DNA of 64,000 bases from Talpa occidentalis. Its lineage: Eukaryota > Chordata > Mammalia > Eulipotyphla > Talpidae. A program made the translations under genes and the position numbers. The notes under the pieces are model-generated. The model ran no database searches. It was not told the DNA's origin and worked only from the letters and a program-made list of their open reading frames with translations. Shown here in pieces: positions 22,713 to 34,968 of this stretch; the first letter of the stretch is position 1, and each line of letters begins with the position of its first letter. The DNA is taken from positions 112,024,615-112,088,614 of the forward strand of contig NW_023603184.1 of the NCBI RefSeq assembly GCF_014898055.3. The letters run 5' to 3'.

Positions 22713-23016
22713 AAACCGTTTTTTTTAAAACAGAATGCCATTGGAGAATATCAAATTTTAAAAAGATGCATTGTCATTATTGGTGAAAATGAGATGCCAT
22801 ACCTGGACCTATTTTAATTTTCCCAAGGATAATTAGATGCATGGTTGCCTTATTGAGGTCTTGTGTCTCTGAGCCTACTACATATCATTTGCACAAAATA
22901 CTCCAGAAAAGAATGCTAAAATGTCTGTCAACCCAATATAATGAATCCTTGAGCCATCCCCTCTCCTCTAGCTTGCACCTGTGATCTTCGAAGAGGTCAA
23001 ATATAGCCAGCTGAAA
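22713..23016 (+). repeat. Local direct duplication 1, right copy
   Basis: Second copy of the block at 19824-20125. Homology starts abruptly at AAACCG and ends after CCAGCTGAAA. Neither edge has a target-site duplication or element end. Confidence 0.9.
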
Positions 23017-23590
23017 GCAGGAAAAATCCTGCATTTATTTCACAGATGGGTTCACTCACTATAAGGGCATAAGTCAAGTTGAAAACAATGATGGCCACAT
23101 TATAGCCACATTTGCGATGACCTTGAAAGACAGTGAGTGAATAGGGGAGAGAGGATAAGTATCAGTTACAACCCTGAGAACAACTGCTGCAAGGGGATTG
23201 TATTTCCTCCTTATACGCTCCTCTTCTAAATTTCAGGAAAAGGGATCTTTGTCAATTCTAGAAGACTTGCCTCCCAAACGTGTGGAGAATGAAATCTCTT
23301 GGTGGGCTTGAGACTATGTTTCTCAGTTCTGTACTGTAAAAATTGCAATTAATCAAGGGCCCCTGCTGATGTTTTCTGAAATCCATTGCCTTACTTCCTA
23401 TACTTCCCAGAGGCCAATGACTCAGTGACCAGAGGATGGCAGGGTACTAGGGCAGATCTGTCTGTGGTTGATGAAGGACTCTTCTGACAAATCTTTTGGA
23501 TCAAGAACTCACTGGTAGCTTTACCAAATCTTCTTCAGAACTGCATTGCAGTCTATTAGTCTGCGTAAATTATTTTAGGAATCTCATAAA
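23017..23590 (+). other. Unique or ancient LTR-like sequence
   Basis: The part at about 23506-23555 (CACTGGTAGC, then TTCTTCAGAACTGCATTGCA) resembles 48043-48085, where an LTR-like end follows. It could be a remnant of the same old LTR, but I cannot name the family. Confidence 0.3.
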
Positions 23591-23591
23591 A

Positions 23592-23735
23592 AATAGTTCA
23601 TGAAGTAGATAATATTATTAACATATATTTTTAAGGACAACAACTTAATGATGTTAGGATCATTTTCTAAGGTAACACAATTGCAAGCGTTATAGCTGGA
23701 ATGCCAGGAAGTCTGATAATAAAGTCTGTTTAATA
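23592..23735 (-). mobile_element. MIR SINE remnant
   Basis: Antisense MIR order: GTAGATAATATTATTAACAT, GGACAACAACTTAATG, TAAGGTAACACAATTG and AGCTGGAATGCCAGGAAGTC. Confidence 0.6.
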
Positions 23736-25373
23736 CAAATTAGTTAAAATAGCATTTCTCCAGTATAATTTTATTGAATCATGTATCATTTTCTTCTTAA
23801 GTATCAAAAAAGTTAAAGTCTGGGCTCTGAGTAGAAGATTAAACTTTTAATGGCATGCTTACTAATATTTCTAATATGCAAACATGATGTATATTTAGAT
23901 GTAACTTATTTATTCACTTGGTCAGTAACACAGCAGATGAATTCTGGTATATACCACAGCCAAATTGGCCACATTCATAAAACAAACAACAGTAGATGTT
24001 TCAGAAAGATGTTTAAAAGACATCTGTTAAATGTTTTAACTTTTGTTTTGCATATTTTAATTTGTAAAGTTTCTCTTGAATCAATCAATCAATCAAATTC
24101 CAGTGATTCAAAATCTATCAAATTCAGAATACTGATCTTGTCATAAAATAGCACTGGTGTGGCCACAAACATCTTGCCCATAGTGGGTATTCTTTGTAGC
24201 ATAACCACATTTGTTTCTGCCTGTAGCTGTAACAGATATGCAGGTAACACAATATAGTATTTTTATCAGAGCAATGTGTTCTCACTGAAAATTGGTATTA
24301 TGTACAAAATGGTAGTTTTTAACAAGTCATTTTTGGTAAGTTCTTGTAGATGTTAGTAAGGTAATAGAATTTTTTTTGTTTCTTTATGTATGCTTTATTT
24401 AACTTTCCAAATTTCCAGACTCAGAGCTTATATTATAAACATTTTTGGTTCTTTGATAGAAGAAAAAAGATGCATTTATATAAGTTTGTCATGTAAGCTA
24501 GTAGTTAGGAGACTTAGACATCAAGAAAATTGTTTAAAATTAAACTAATTGGAGGTTTTATTTTAATTAGTACTCTGAGAAGGTTTTTGCAAGAAATTAA
24601 AATTCAGGAAATTTTAAAAATGAGAAATACCTTAAGGCAAATAGTTTTAATTTTCACCTTTTAAACAGTAATTGAATCATGGGAGGGAGAACACTCATTT
24701 TTCTGTGTAACTTATCACTAATGTAAAGATTTTTTTTCAATATGCTTTAAAAATCGGTACAATTTCTCCTTGTGTATTTGCAGTTATATGATTTGTTTAC
24801 ATTTCTTCTTAAATACTTCAACAGCCTGTTATATGTAGTTCAATATGTTTGTTATCTCTAAGTCTAATCTCATTTTTTTTAAAGGGAATGCTTCTTTGAA
24901 AAGCTAGTAAAGTATACAGATATAGATGTACTATGACCATTCTACAAAAATGCTAGAGATGTTTTTCTTCCAAGAAAAACCAAACCTCGAAACCCATAAT
25001 AGTTCATCAAACAATAACTGGTGGTTAAGTAGATTTACATGTACTTCCTTTAGGCTCTTCAAATCATTAAATCCTAACATATTTACCAAAGATTAGGTGC
25101 TGATATATAGATATCTCTATTTTATCTATATTTATGTATATATCTACACACACACACAAATACACACACTCCAATTCATGTGTGCCTATATACATGCATA
25201 TACATATATAATGTGTGTATATGAATATATGGTGTACATAAATGTGTAGATGTGAGCATAGATATGACTATATGTGATACATGTGTATGTGTGTATATAC
25301 ATATATCTATATGTTCACTAATATTGCTGCATTTTTACCTTTATTGTCTCTTGTTGGACACTGAAATTGCGTT
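23736..25373. other. Unique AT-rich sequence with CA/TA simple repeats
   Basis: 23850-24146 is open for 98 codons but without a recognised domain; it includes a short (CAAT)n run near 24082. 25125-25310 contains mixed CA, TA and TG simple repeats. No gene is supported. Confidence 0.4.
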
Positions 25374-25382
25374 ACTTTTTTT

Positions 25383-25971
25383 TAAAGATTTATTTATTTA
25401 TACAAGAATTGAGGTACAGGGCCTCCCCGGTGGCGCAGCGGTTGAGCGCTGGGTTGCGAAGCTGCCCACGGCCTCTGCGGCACCTGTTCGATCCCCGGCT
25501 GCTCCCCGGCCACCGGAGGAGGGTCCCACATGGCGTGCAGACATCTCCTGCCGCCCGCTGCTCCCCTCAGCAGTGTACTTCAGTCCTTCTGCCTGTTCTG
25601 CTCCCTGCTCTGGCTCTGGTGAATTCTCTCACCCTCCCGCGCTCCTGACTATACCCAGTGCATGTATAAACAAACAAACAAACAAAGAAATAAATAAAAC
25701 ATGCCTCTATAAAAAAAAAAAAAGAAAAAAAAAAGAATTGAGGTACAGGCCAGATGTGTGGGAGGGTGAGCAGATTCACCATAGACAGACTGGAAAACAG
25801 AACAGGCAGAGTGACCAAAGTACACTGCTGAGGGGAGCAGTGGGTGAGACAGGAGAGGTCTGCTGCGCCATGTGGGTTGTTCCCTGGCTGGCTGGGGATC
25901 GAACTCATGCTGCAGAGACTGTGGATTGCTTCATAGTGTGGTGTTTAACTCCTTGTACCACCAGGGAGGCC
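25383..25971 (-). mobile_element. Group B SINE, interrupted by a younger SINE
   Basis: Minus-strand older copy. Its tail end is at 25383-25419 and the rest at 25733-25971 (body GAAAACAGAACAGGC, head complement ACCACCAGGGAGGCC). It is split by the group A SINE at 25420-25732. Probable target duplication around ACTTTTTT at 25374 and 25972. The 244-codon open frame at 25252-25986 is a reading through both SINEs and is not a gene. Confidence 0.9.
25420..25732 (+). mobile_element. Full-length group A SINE with extended tail
   Basis: Plus-strand copy inserted into an older SINE, with perfect 16-bp target-site duplication AAGAATTGAGGTACAG at 25404-25419 and 25733-25748. After the usual tail (CAAACAAACAAA, AATAAATAAA) there is an extra unit, AAAACATGCCTCTATAAA at 25696-25713, then a long A-run. 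Only the copy at 58950 shares this unit. Confidence 0.97.
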
Positions 25972-25980
25972 ACTTTTTTA

Positions 25981-26619
25981 TCATAAGCATTCTCACACAT
26001 AGTATTTCTTAATATCTCTATGACTTATCCTCTCCCAAATATATATATCAAATCTTTTATAAAATTTTGTTCAAAAAGTGACATTAACTTTTGAGGAAAC
26101 TTTTATCTGTGTGGACCAAGGAAGTATATGCTGGTAGTAGTCAGCATTTTATGTAACCTAGACATTTGTAATTTGGGGTTATAGCTATTTTCTATTTTCA
26201 TTATTATTTTTTTAATTTTGGGAAGGTGTTTATATTTTATGAGGTTGACAGAGAAATTTTATAAAAAGCATTTATTCTGACACATTTTATTTGCATCCTA
26301 TAATTAAATTTAATTGAGCAATTTTACCTACATTAAAAATCAAAAGTCTGTTATGGCAAAGGACACCATAAACTAAAGTACTAATGATAAATGAGGATAA
26401 AATATTTTTCATGTAATGGGAAAAATGTTAAAATCCCTTATATACAAAGAAATCATAAAATATCATTTAATGAATGCACACAGATAATTCAGAGAAAAGA
26501 AAGTGCAAATAAGCATTTTTTCATTCATTCTATTAACCAATATTGTCAAGTGCTTGCTCTGCAACAGATAATATTCTAGATGTGGTAAAAGCAGTTATTT
26601 AAAAAAAAAGAAAGTTCTT
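25981..26619. other. Unique AT-rich sequence
   Basis: No gene recognised. 26071-26095 (TCAAAAAGTG then ACATTAACTTTTGAG) recurs exactly at 26951-26975. Confidence 0.4.
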
Positions 26620-27400
26620 AAATTCTTGGAGTGTTTTTTGTCTAGTGGAGGGGGGTTGGACCATAAATAAATATATAAATAATCTATATTGCTCTAGATT
26701 TTGAGAAGTCTCTGAAGTAAAATCAAGTGGGGTGATAGGAATAGATTGTGTGGGAGTGGGGAACCTAGCTGTTTTAACAGTAACTGGATAAAGCCATATT
26801 TGCAAGATGCTGTTCACCAATGACCTGAAATAAATGAGGGAGTGAACCATGTGGATGTTTGGCATAAAGTAGAATGAATAAGACACACAAAGGACCCAGA
26901 TGTAAGGATGATTGTCTGGTGTGGCAGAAGAATGAGCATATGGAACATGCTCAAAAAGTGACATTAACTTTTGAGAAAGATAGCTGAGCTGCAAATCTTG
27001 TAGTTTTCCATGTAACTGTTAAGACTTAGCTCTTGACAATGAGATGAAAAGTAATTGTTAGGTTTAGAGCAGAGTCATCATACAGGTGACATAAAGTACA
27101 TGAATTATTTGAAGAACCTGGAAGTGTGAATAAGCAAAGAACTGTGAGGTCTTAGTCATTCCGGCTTTTAAAAATAAATGAAGGTACGAGCAAAGGAAAT
27201 TAACTAATAGATAGCATGATTAATGTGGGAGTAAGAGCAAAAGACACAGTTATCCCAAATACCCAAGTAAAAAAATATTCAGGAAGGAATTAGTTACAAT
27301 ATTTCCATTATTTTGATAGTTAAGTAAAATGAAATATGAAATTGTGGTATGTGGAAGTCATTGGTGGCTTTCCAAGAGCTGTTTCAATGGAGTGTAAAAA
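26620..27400 (-). mobile_element. L2 LINE remnant
   Basis: Antisense L2-type 3' region: the TTTTTTGTCTAGTGGAGGGG start, a CAATAAATAAATA-like stretch near 26663-26680, then AATGAGGGAGTGAACCATGT near 26834 and the block that follows. The same order appears in the copy at 48530-50390. Very old and non-coding. The 131-codon minus-strand frame at 26599-26994 may keep chance openness from this LINE. Confidence 0.5.
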
Positions 27401-30154
27401 TAAAAGCCTTTTGAGATCCAGGAGGGGTTAGAAAGCATACACAGTCAATAAGATCAGAATGAACAGAGACTACTATAATGGAATGGGGGTGCTGTAAGTG
27501 GAAGTAGAGGACAGAAAGGATAGCTATCTGAGATATGACAGTTTGGGGACAATTATTGCTGTTTATTTACAGAAGTGTCTGTAGATCCAAGATATATCCA
27601 AAAAAAGGCAAAAAATTAATGATCCAATAGTTAGTAGAACTAATTTTTGAATCAATATTCTTACAAAGTAAAGAAGGGTTAGGAGCTAAATGCAAGTACG
27701 GGTTGATCTTTTATAACAGCAAAAGAAATTTATCCATAGTGTAGTCTTCAGAATCTACAAAAAACAGAACACAGTATGCTCAGAATCCAGTATCAAGGTA
27801 GACTTATTTATATAGGTATAAATTAAATGAAATTGTATATAAATTCTCATTGTTTAATTTCACCATGCAATGTCTTGTTTTTATGTTTCTCTTCTGAGAA
27901 CTTCTTTCAAAGCTTGACTTGTGAAACATTTATGTCTATAACTCAGTAATACTAACCTATAAAGAATCTTCTGCCTGGGCAATTCTAGCATATAGACTTC
28001 CAAACTGTCCCATTTGTTATTAATATCTGGTGTTAGCCCCTTTGACAAGAGCCAACTTTTAGAGATAACTCTAAGATTTGACTCTATGCCAGTGTCACAT
28101 CAGGCAGTAGTATCATTCTTGATGTTAGTGATCTCTTGGATATTTTCTTATTTTAGCCATGGCCTGTGTCCTGGGGCATCAGAAGTCCTAAGCATTCAAG
28201 TATTTCTGACTAACTGTGGTAAAATTAAGTTGAGGTAGGGTGGGTACAGAATATTGTACAGGACTTCCTGTATTTTCTGTCATGCTCTAAGACTATTTTA
28301 TTGCTGTAACCTTTATTTGCATGTTTGGGTCTTCCCCGGACATTGATTGTGATTGTCAGCATCTTAGATTTGTTCTTTGAAAAGGTCAAGTTTTCCAAGA
28401 TTTCTTATGCTTACTTCCTATCAAGAGCAAGCCCTTACCACCTAACAACAATCTACTCCTTTAGCATCTGTAAAGGTCCTCTCATGTATTAGAGTGACAC
28501 TGCTTTAAAATTCTACTCATTATTGCTGTAAAACAAATTCTAAGTGATATGGTTAATGCTCCCTCCCACCTCTAGTCTTCAATCCTGAAAGATCATCCTG
28601 GAGATTTCCTAAACATCTTTACTGGCCATATGGTTTTATAGAGAAATAGAGGCTATAAATCAACCTTCATTATCTTCTTCAACTAGTTGGCAGTATATAT
28701 ATCCCATAATTTCCTTGAAGGTTCTGTCATTTCTATTTCTAGTCCCTATTTTCTAATGCCTTTTGAGGATTCTCCTCTTCTGTATTTCTTTGACTATTTC
28801 AATATGAAATTCTGAAGGAGTGAGGCAAGTATATTCATATTTTATCATGTAACTTTGAAATCTGGAATTATCCTCACAAAATTAGGTTGTTATTTAAAAA
28901 TTCTAAATGTGAGTTATATTTTGAAGCATTATTGAATCTCAAATCCTTGCTATATTCTCAGTTGAACATCTGCATTAAGTTGTTTATAACCTGCTTGCTC
29001 TTTTCATAATTTGATTGCATATGAATTAACAACTCTATTCATGTCACAACCAGAAGTAAATAGTTTTATTTTGATTAAATCACACTTTCTTAAATTGTGA
29101 AGTTGATTTGGACTTCTTTTTCAAGTTCAATAAAAGTTCCTCCTAATGTTGGCATCAGTGGAAAAATCATGCCTAGTTTAATATAATACATCTATCCATC
29201 GACTAACTGGTTAAATAGTTAGGTGAACACTGCCACCATAATTTCAGTGGCTTCGTACTGTCAAACTACTTTCCCATTCCAGTATGGACCATAACAGTTT
29301 TTATGGTTGGTGGGTCACTTGCTCAAATGAAAGTCACAAGGACAAGGTCCTTTTCAGCATGGTTTTGCAACCCTTTGGGTCTTCATATCTTTCCTTTCTA
29401 ACTGCAGAAGACTAAAGAGAATGTGAAGTATACATACTTACTTCCTAAAACACTTGATCTGAAAGCAAAGTCCAGAACAGTTTTGCTAAGATTCCACCTG
29501 TGAGAACTGCTTCACGGAACTGCAAATTGTCTTCCCACTACACAATAGTGCTGTCTCCACTACAAAGCAAAATGAAAATGAAAGGAAAATGATAATTTAT
29601 CTATATAGAAGTTATTGTATCACTGATGACAATAATAGTCGGAATAGTGTCCTTGTAGGAGAGTGAAATTTAATCCTATCAAAGGAAACTATATGTTAGT
29701 TTTTATATATTCAAGTAAAATAAAACTCATCACAAAGAGAGAGTAAGAAGAGGTGTTGCTAGGACAGTGCTTACCTTACCAGATTTTGTCACCTTGATTT
29801 TCTTAGGTAAAACCATGATTCATGAAAATTGATTATCCATATGTCAGTAGAGAAGTACATAATGACAACATATATGAATTTCAAAGGATCACTTGTTTAT
29901 TAGAAGAAAGTAATTCAACTCATTTAATTCTCTCCTCTATGTCACCTTCTAAATAACTGAGACATTTCCCTTTATGTTTAGTATGACCCTTTGAAAATAA
30001 GACCCAAATAAATAATAACTGCATGAATTATATTGGAAAAGTGGTCCTCAGTTTGTTTCCATATTATCAGCTGACACAATTTCCCTTCCTTAACTCAAAC
30101 TATTATACAGTATGTAAAAAGCAATAGTCTGTAAATATTGGAAGTAGAATGTAG
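27401..30154. other. Long stretch without supported gene
   Basis: No exon, RNA gene or young repeat. 29170-29600 has a more balanced base composition and may be an old LTR or DNA-transposon remnant, but I cannot place it. The 74-codon frame at 28014-28238 has no recognised domain. Confidence 0.35.
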
Positions 30155-30170
30155 CACATGCTCAATATAT

Positions 30171-30452
30171 TTATTTTATTTTCTTTTTTAAAGATTTATT
30201 TATGCATACAAGAGCTGGGGAACAGGCCGCAGGCACGGGGGTGAGAGGATTCACCAAAGACGGAGTGGGGAACAGAACAGGCAGATTGACCAAAGTACAC
30301 TGCTGAGGGGAGCAAAGGGTGAGCCAGGAGAGGTCTGCTGCGCCATGTGGGCTGCTCCATGGCTGGCCAGGAATCGAAGTCGAACTCGTGCTGTAGTGGT
30401 TGCAGACAGCTCCATAGGTTGCGTCTTAACCTCTGCGCCACCAGGGAGGCCC
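30171..30452 (-). mobile_element. Full-length group B SINE
   Basis: Minus-strand copy with ATGCATAC tail variant and the complement of GGGGCCTCCCTGGTGGCGCA at the right. Target duplication CACATGCTCAATATA near 30155-30169 and CACATATTCAATATA at 30453-30467, one or two mismatches. Confidence 0.92.
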
Positions 30453-30534
30453 CACATATTCAATATAGACTTGATCAAATGGACCAAATTTAAAGTTCGG
30501 GAATGACCCTACATTTTCAGATTCAAACAGAAGT

Positions 30535-31990
30535 AGATTTTTTTTTTGAGTTTTTCAGGCAGAAATGATATCATCTACAAAACCAATCAGCTGTGTATTT
30601 TTTTGCTCTAATCGTTAGCCTTTTATTTCTTTTTATTATATTTTGCACTGGCTAGGACATCATATACCATGTTAAGTAGTGTGGTGAGAATGAACATTTT
30701 ATTTTATTGTTTCCAATCTTAAGGGGAAAAATATTGTCAGTCAATATTAAATATGGTGTTAGCTGTTGTTGTTGTTTTGTTTATATGTCCTTTGTCAGGT
30801 TAAGATATTTCTATCCTTAGTTTGCAGAGAGAATGGAGAATGTTTTTCTTCACATTTTATTTTAAGATTATGAATAGATATATTTTTTTTCATAGGATTT
30901 TTTTTCATAGGATTTTTTCATAGGATTTTTCATTAGGATTTTTTTCATAGGATTTTTATGACTATATTGAAATAATCATAGTATTTTTCTCTTTTTGTAT
31001 ATTATGGTAAAGTATACTGATTTTTGAATATTTGACAATCTTCTCACTCCTGAAATTAATTTTGTTTGTCATGATATGTTGACCTTTTTTAAATATTTTG
31101 GATATTATTTAATTATAGTTTGCAAAGGATTTTTGCATAACTTTTGGAAAAAATCCCAAAGAAAATAAAAAAGAGGCATGGAATTTTTTCCTTGATAATT
31201 TTGATGAGAAAGTCAATTTTTAATATATATGTAAAACTGATCTGAATATATACTTCTTGAGAAAATTTGATATCTTTTAATGAATTATTGGTCCATTTGA
31301 GTTGTAGACTATATGGCAAAAGTTCTTTATAGTAATCCCTTATTACCCTTGTTATGTCCCTGAGACCAGTAGTAAATTTCCTCTTTTATTCTTAGTACAG
31401 GTCACTTTTTCTGTTCTTTAAACAAATCAACTTTTAGTTGGTTAGCAATCAGTGTTACACATTTTCTTTAGTTCTATCCTACAAATTTTTGCTATATTTT
31501 GTATTTCATTAATTTCAAAATACTATTTTTAATTTTCCTTAAAATTTCATCTTTGATGTGTATTCTTTCATATTCAAATGTTTGGAATTTGACATCTGTC
31601 CTTAGCTCATTATTTCTGATTTAATTCTGTATTGATCCAAGAACATACTTTGTATGATTTCTAGCCTTTCAAATTTTGTGAGGTTTGCTATATGTACTAG
31701 ATTACGGTCTATTTTCACATTACCTTGGAAGGAATATTTTACTGGGTTTTTTTGTGGGGGTGTCTATAAATGTCAATTAGATACATACTCCATTTATATA
31801 AACATAGTTGAGATAAATACATTTTGTTATAAAAGTTATAACTACAGGGGTAATATGTGGAGATGGCAATTTATTGGACGGTCTGATGAGACAACTCAGG
31901 TGTGATGAAATGTTCTATACTATGAATTGAGTGTGTTTACATGGATCTATATTGTTACATATTTAACAAATTCTACACTTAAGATCTGTG
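30535..31990 (-). mobile_element. Degenerate L1 ORF2 and upstream region
   Basis: Antisense L1. 30640-30780 matches the RT-domain region, seen as GTTAAGTAGTGTGGTGAGAA then AATATGGTGTTAGCTGTTG. 31090-31230 and 31590-31900 follow in the expected order (ATTTCTGATTTAATTCTGTA; GGAAGGAATATTTTACTGGG). Many stops and indels. Confidence 0.65.
30884..30958. repeat. Imperfect minisatellite, unit CATAGGATTTTTT
   Basis: Five imperfect units of 13-17 bp (CATAGGATTTTTTTT, CATAGGATTTTTT, CATTAGGATTTTTTT and variants) expand locally within the L1 remnant. Confidence 0.85.
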
Positions 31991-32654
31991 TATTTTATTG
32001 TTTTGAAAATTTTGCCTAATTAAAATATGTTGAAGGGAGCAAGTAGAGAAGTTTTGCAGACCTACTAAGGAGAATATGTAGTCTGTATAATTTTAGAAGT
32101 AATGGAGAAAATTGTTTTAACCTCTATGTACTAAATGGTTTAAGTCTGTAACAGCATAAATAATGCTCCCAAATAAATATCAATATCACACCTTCAGTTC
32201 TGAAGCCAAAGGTACAATTAATTTTCAGTTTCAAGTTGAAAATCCTCTTCTCTAAACATTTGATAACCTGAATTCAAAGAGAAAATGCTTTGTAATGTCA
32301 AAACTCTCTATTATGTCACTGTATTTAGCATTCCCACTGCAACTCTCAGGTTATCAGAATCTAATAACTCAGCAATGTTAGATTAAAGGAGAATTTTAAT
32401 AATTATTTTATCCTCAGGGAGTTATCTATTAGTTTTCTTTTTGAATTTACCTTGTAACATCTTTTGGTATGATTATATGGCAAGACAAAATATAAAACCA
32501 AAAACAAAGTGTGCTCAGTACTATCTACCTTTCTATCTAGCAGAAAATATCATCTAGTTTATTTTAATAATATCCAAAATGAAAAACTAAAGGGTAGTTG
32601 TAATGTTCAGTAGTTGAGAAACTAGTATGTAAGAATGTGCTATTTTGCTAACAT

Positions 32655-32815
32655 TGCATTAAATCTTTTTAATTTCTTTATATTTTTAACTTTATGACAA
32701 AGAACTATTATTCCATATTACAAATCACGAAATTATTACTCAAAGTTTTAATGTCTCTATGCTTTGTAGGTTATATGAGGAAATGTTATTCAAACTTAAG
32801 TCAGTAAGTCTATCT
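32655..32815 (-). mobile_element. Possible MIR SINE remnant
   Basis: Antisense MIR-like order (GCATTAAATCTTTTTAATTT, ATTCCATATTACAAATCACG, CAAACTTAAGTCAGTAAGTC). Very decayed. Confidence 0.35.
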
Positions 32816-34842
32816 TATCTATGTTTCCATTATTCTAGAGTGCTACAAAATATTCCCATTCATATTTTTATCAGTATATATTAATGCTAATATTAATATA
32901 TATATTAATATATACATTTACCTAATTAACAAAAATGCTTCCTTAATAACCACTAATTAAGGTCTCTTTTCTCAGAAATCTTGGCATTTATAATCCTGTA
33001 ATATATATTTACATATATTAAATTTTAGATTGTTCATTAGTACATAAAAATACCCATGTTTATTTGAATAGATTTTTATATTGCAGAAAGTCATGGATTT
33101 ATTGTGTGCATAATGAATTTCAAATTATAACTAATGAGAAACATATTGATTCAATGTTGCATTTTAAAGTTACTTTCATTCAGAGTAAATAGTTCTACCT
33201 AATCCTATTTAGAAGTTATCACAAGGATATCTCTCAAAATACTTCAAATCTTAATAATCATTGAAATATAATTTTTATAAATCCAAAAGCTATATTATTA
33301 TTCAAAGCTAAAACACAACATGTTGGTGAACACTAAAACACAGAACTCTTGGATAAATTCATCTTATCCATCTTGACTCTTATAAGTTCATTAAATTAAT
33401 TCCAACCCATTTCTCTAAGATGAAATTTAATTTTTCAGAATATAGCTATCACATTATAGTATGTTCTTATATTGACAAAATAATTCAAACTAGAATTAAG
33501 GAACTTAATTTTAATTAAAATTTTAATGTAAGTAAACAGGTAAATAAGAACTAATCTATCAAGACTTGATTTTACTTGAAACAAAATGAATTAGCTAATG
33601 TAAGGTCTGACTTGAAGTTTGCTATGTTATTATATAGATATAATAAAGTTATAAAGTTTTCTTAACTACTATATTACTTAAAGTGATTTTAAGTCATTTA
33701 AAATCATTAATTTTAAGAAGAGCTGCCAGTGATATTTATTGTATCCCCTGAGCCAAGAACATAATAGATATCTATCTTTTCTTGAATTTATAAGTTTGTT
33801 GTATATGAAACAACTGCTTTCAAAGATTTAAAATAAAGCATATCTGCTCAACAACCTTGTTTTTAGAGTATTTTTCTATTTACTATAAATAGAAATTATT
33901 GTTGCTAAGGTATTTTACCCTCCAAAATTACGTTGCATGTTAAAATGTTTTTTAAAAGTTTACTCTATCTGCCCTTGTCATTGTTTCATAAGTCTTTAGG
34001 CTTAAAAATAATTTACACTCTGAAACAAACTCATGGCATATGAAAATTCCCCAAGTGTGAACAAAGAAAAAAAAAAAGCAATACATGTTTTAATAATCCA
34101 TCAATATGTGGTGACTTACTACTAATTCTCTTGTGACTCATTTTGTTTTTAAGTATTTAAAATATTAGAGTTTTGCTTAAAAAATCCAAATTACTGACAT
34201 AATAATAGGTAAAGAAAAAATTACCAATGTCTTTATCTACTTGATTCTTATGGTAAAATAATTTCTACTTCATTTTTCCATTCTTCATTTATAGGATTAA
34301 GCATATTCACAGTTAATAGGAAATAAATTCTATATTTTTCTAACCATTTGTAATATAATGCTAGGAAAGTATAATTTTGGTAGTCATGTTCTTAAAAAAT
34401 GTACTTTGTGCCTCAATAAAGTAAGTATAAATCAATTTTATGAAATGTGATCTTAGCCTATGCTTTTAATGTTTAATATAGGACCAAACTATTTACAGGA
34501 ATGATTCTTTTTTAAAAAAAACTTTAAACAGTAGTTTTTATATTTATGTGTAAATTGTTCATCTTGACCAAATTTGGTTTTCAATCCAGTTAAGATTGAA
34601 ATGTTTTTAATACTTTATAGATTTTAATGTGAAGGAGATATAAGACTCATATTTAGGTAAAATTAATATAATTCAATTTATGAATGTTTGCTTTAATTAA
34701 TTTTCCATGTCAATAAATTTAGTAAGAGTATATGGCAAGCCAATATGGTAAGCATAGTTCAGTATTACAAGTAGCCTTTGTGAATATTTGAAGTATTGAG
34801 AAATCACACCCATTACTCAGTATAAATGAAATATGAGAAGAC

Positions 34843-34968
34843 TTAATTTTATACTCTTTCTTCAAGAGAAATTAATGCAAGTTAACGTTTATAAAATTCA
34901 ACCTGAGGTTGTGCTCGAGTTTAAAAATGGGCATCAGTAATTCACTAGAGTAAAATCTCAGTACATTA
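34843..34968 (+). repeat. Local direct duplication 3, left copy
   Basis: About 126 bp recurring at 35922-36047 in the same orientation, 1.08 kb away. Shared blocks: CTTTCTTCAAGAGA, AACCTGAGGTTGTGCT, GAGTTTAAAAAT and ATCAGTAATTCACT. Identity is roughly 85% by eye, so it is older than duplications 1 and 2. Confidence 0.8.

Noticed and set aside
19824..23016. The 0.3-kb direct repeats as paired LTRs of a short provirus
   Set aside because: Edges lack TG...CA, there is no primer-binding site or polypurine tract, and the interior shows no retroviral coding sequence.
25252..25986. 244-codon open frame, the longest in the window
   Set aside because: It runs through two nested SINEs and flanking simple sequence. 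The peptide is a translation of SINE head and body, as seen in other copies.
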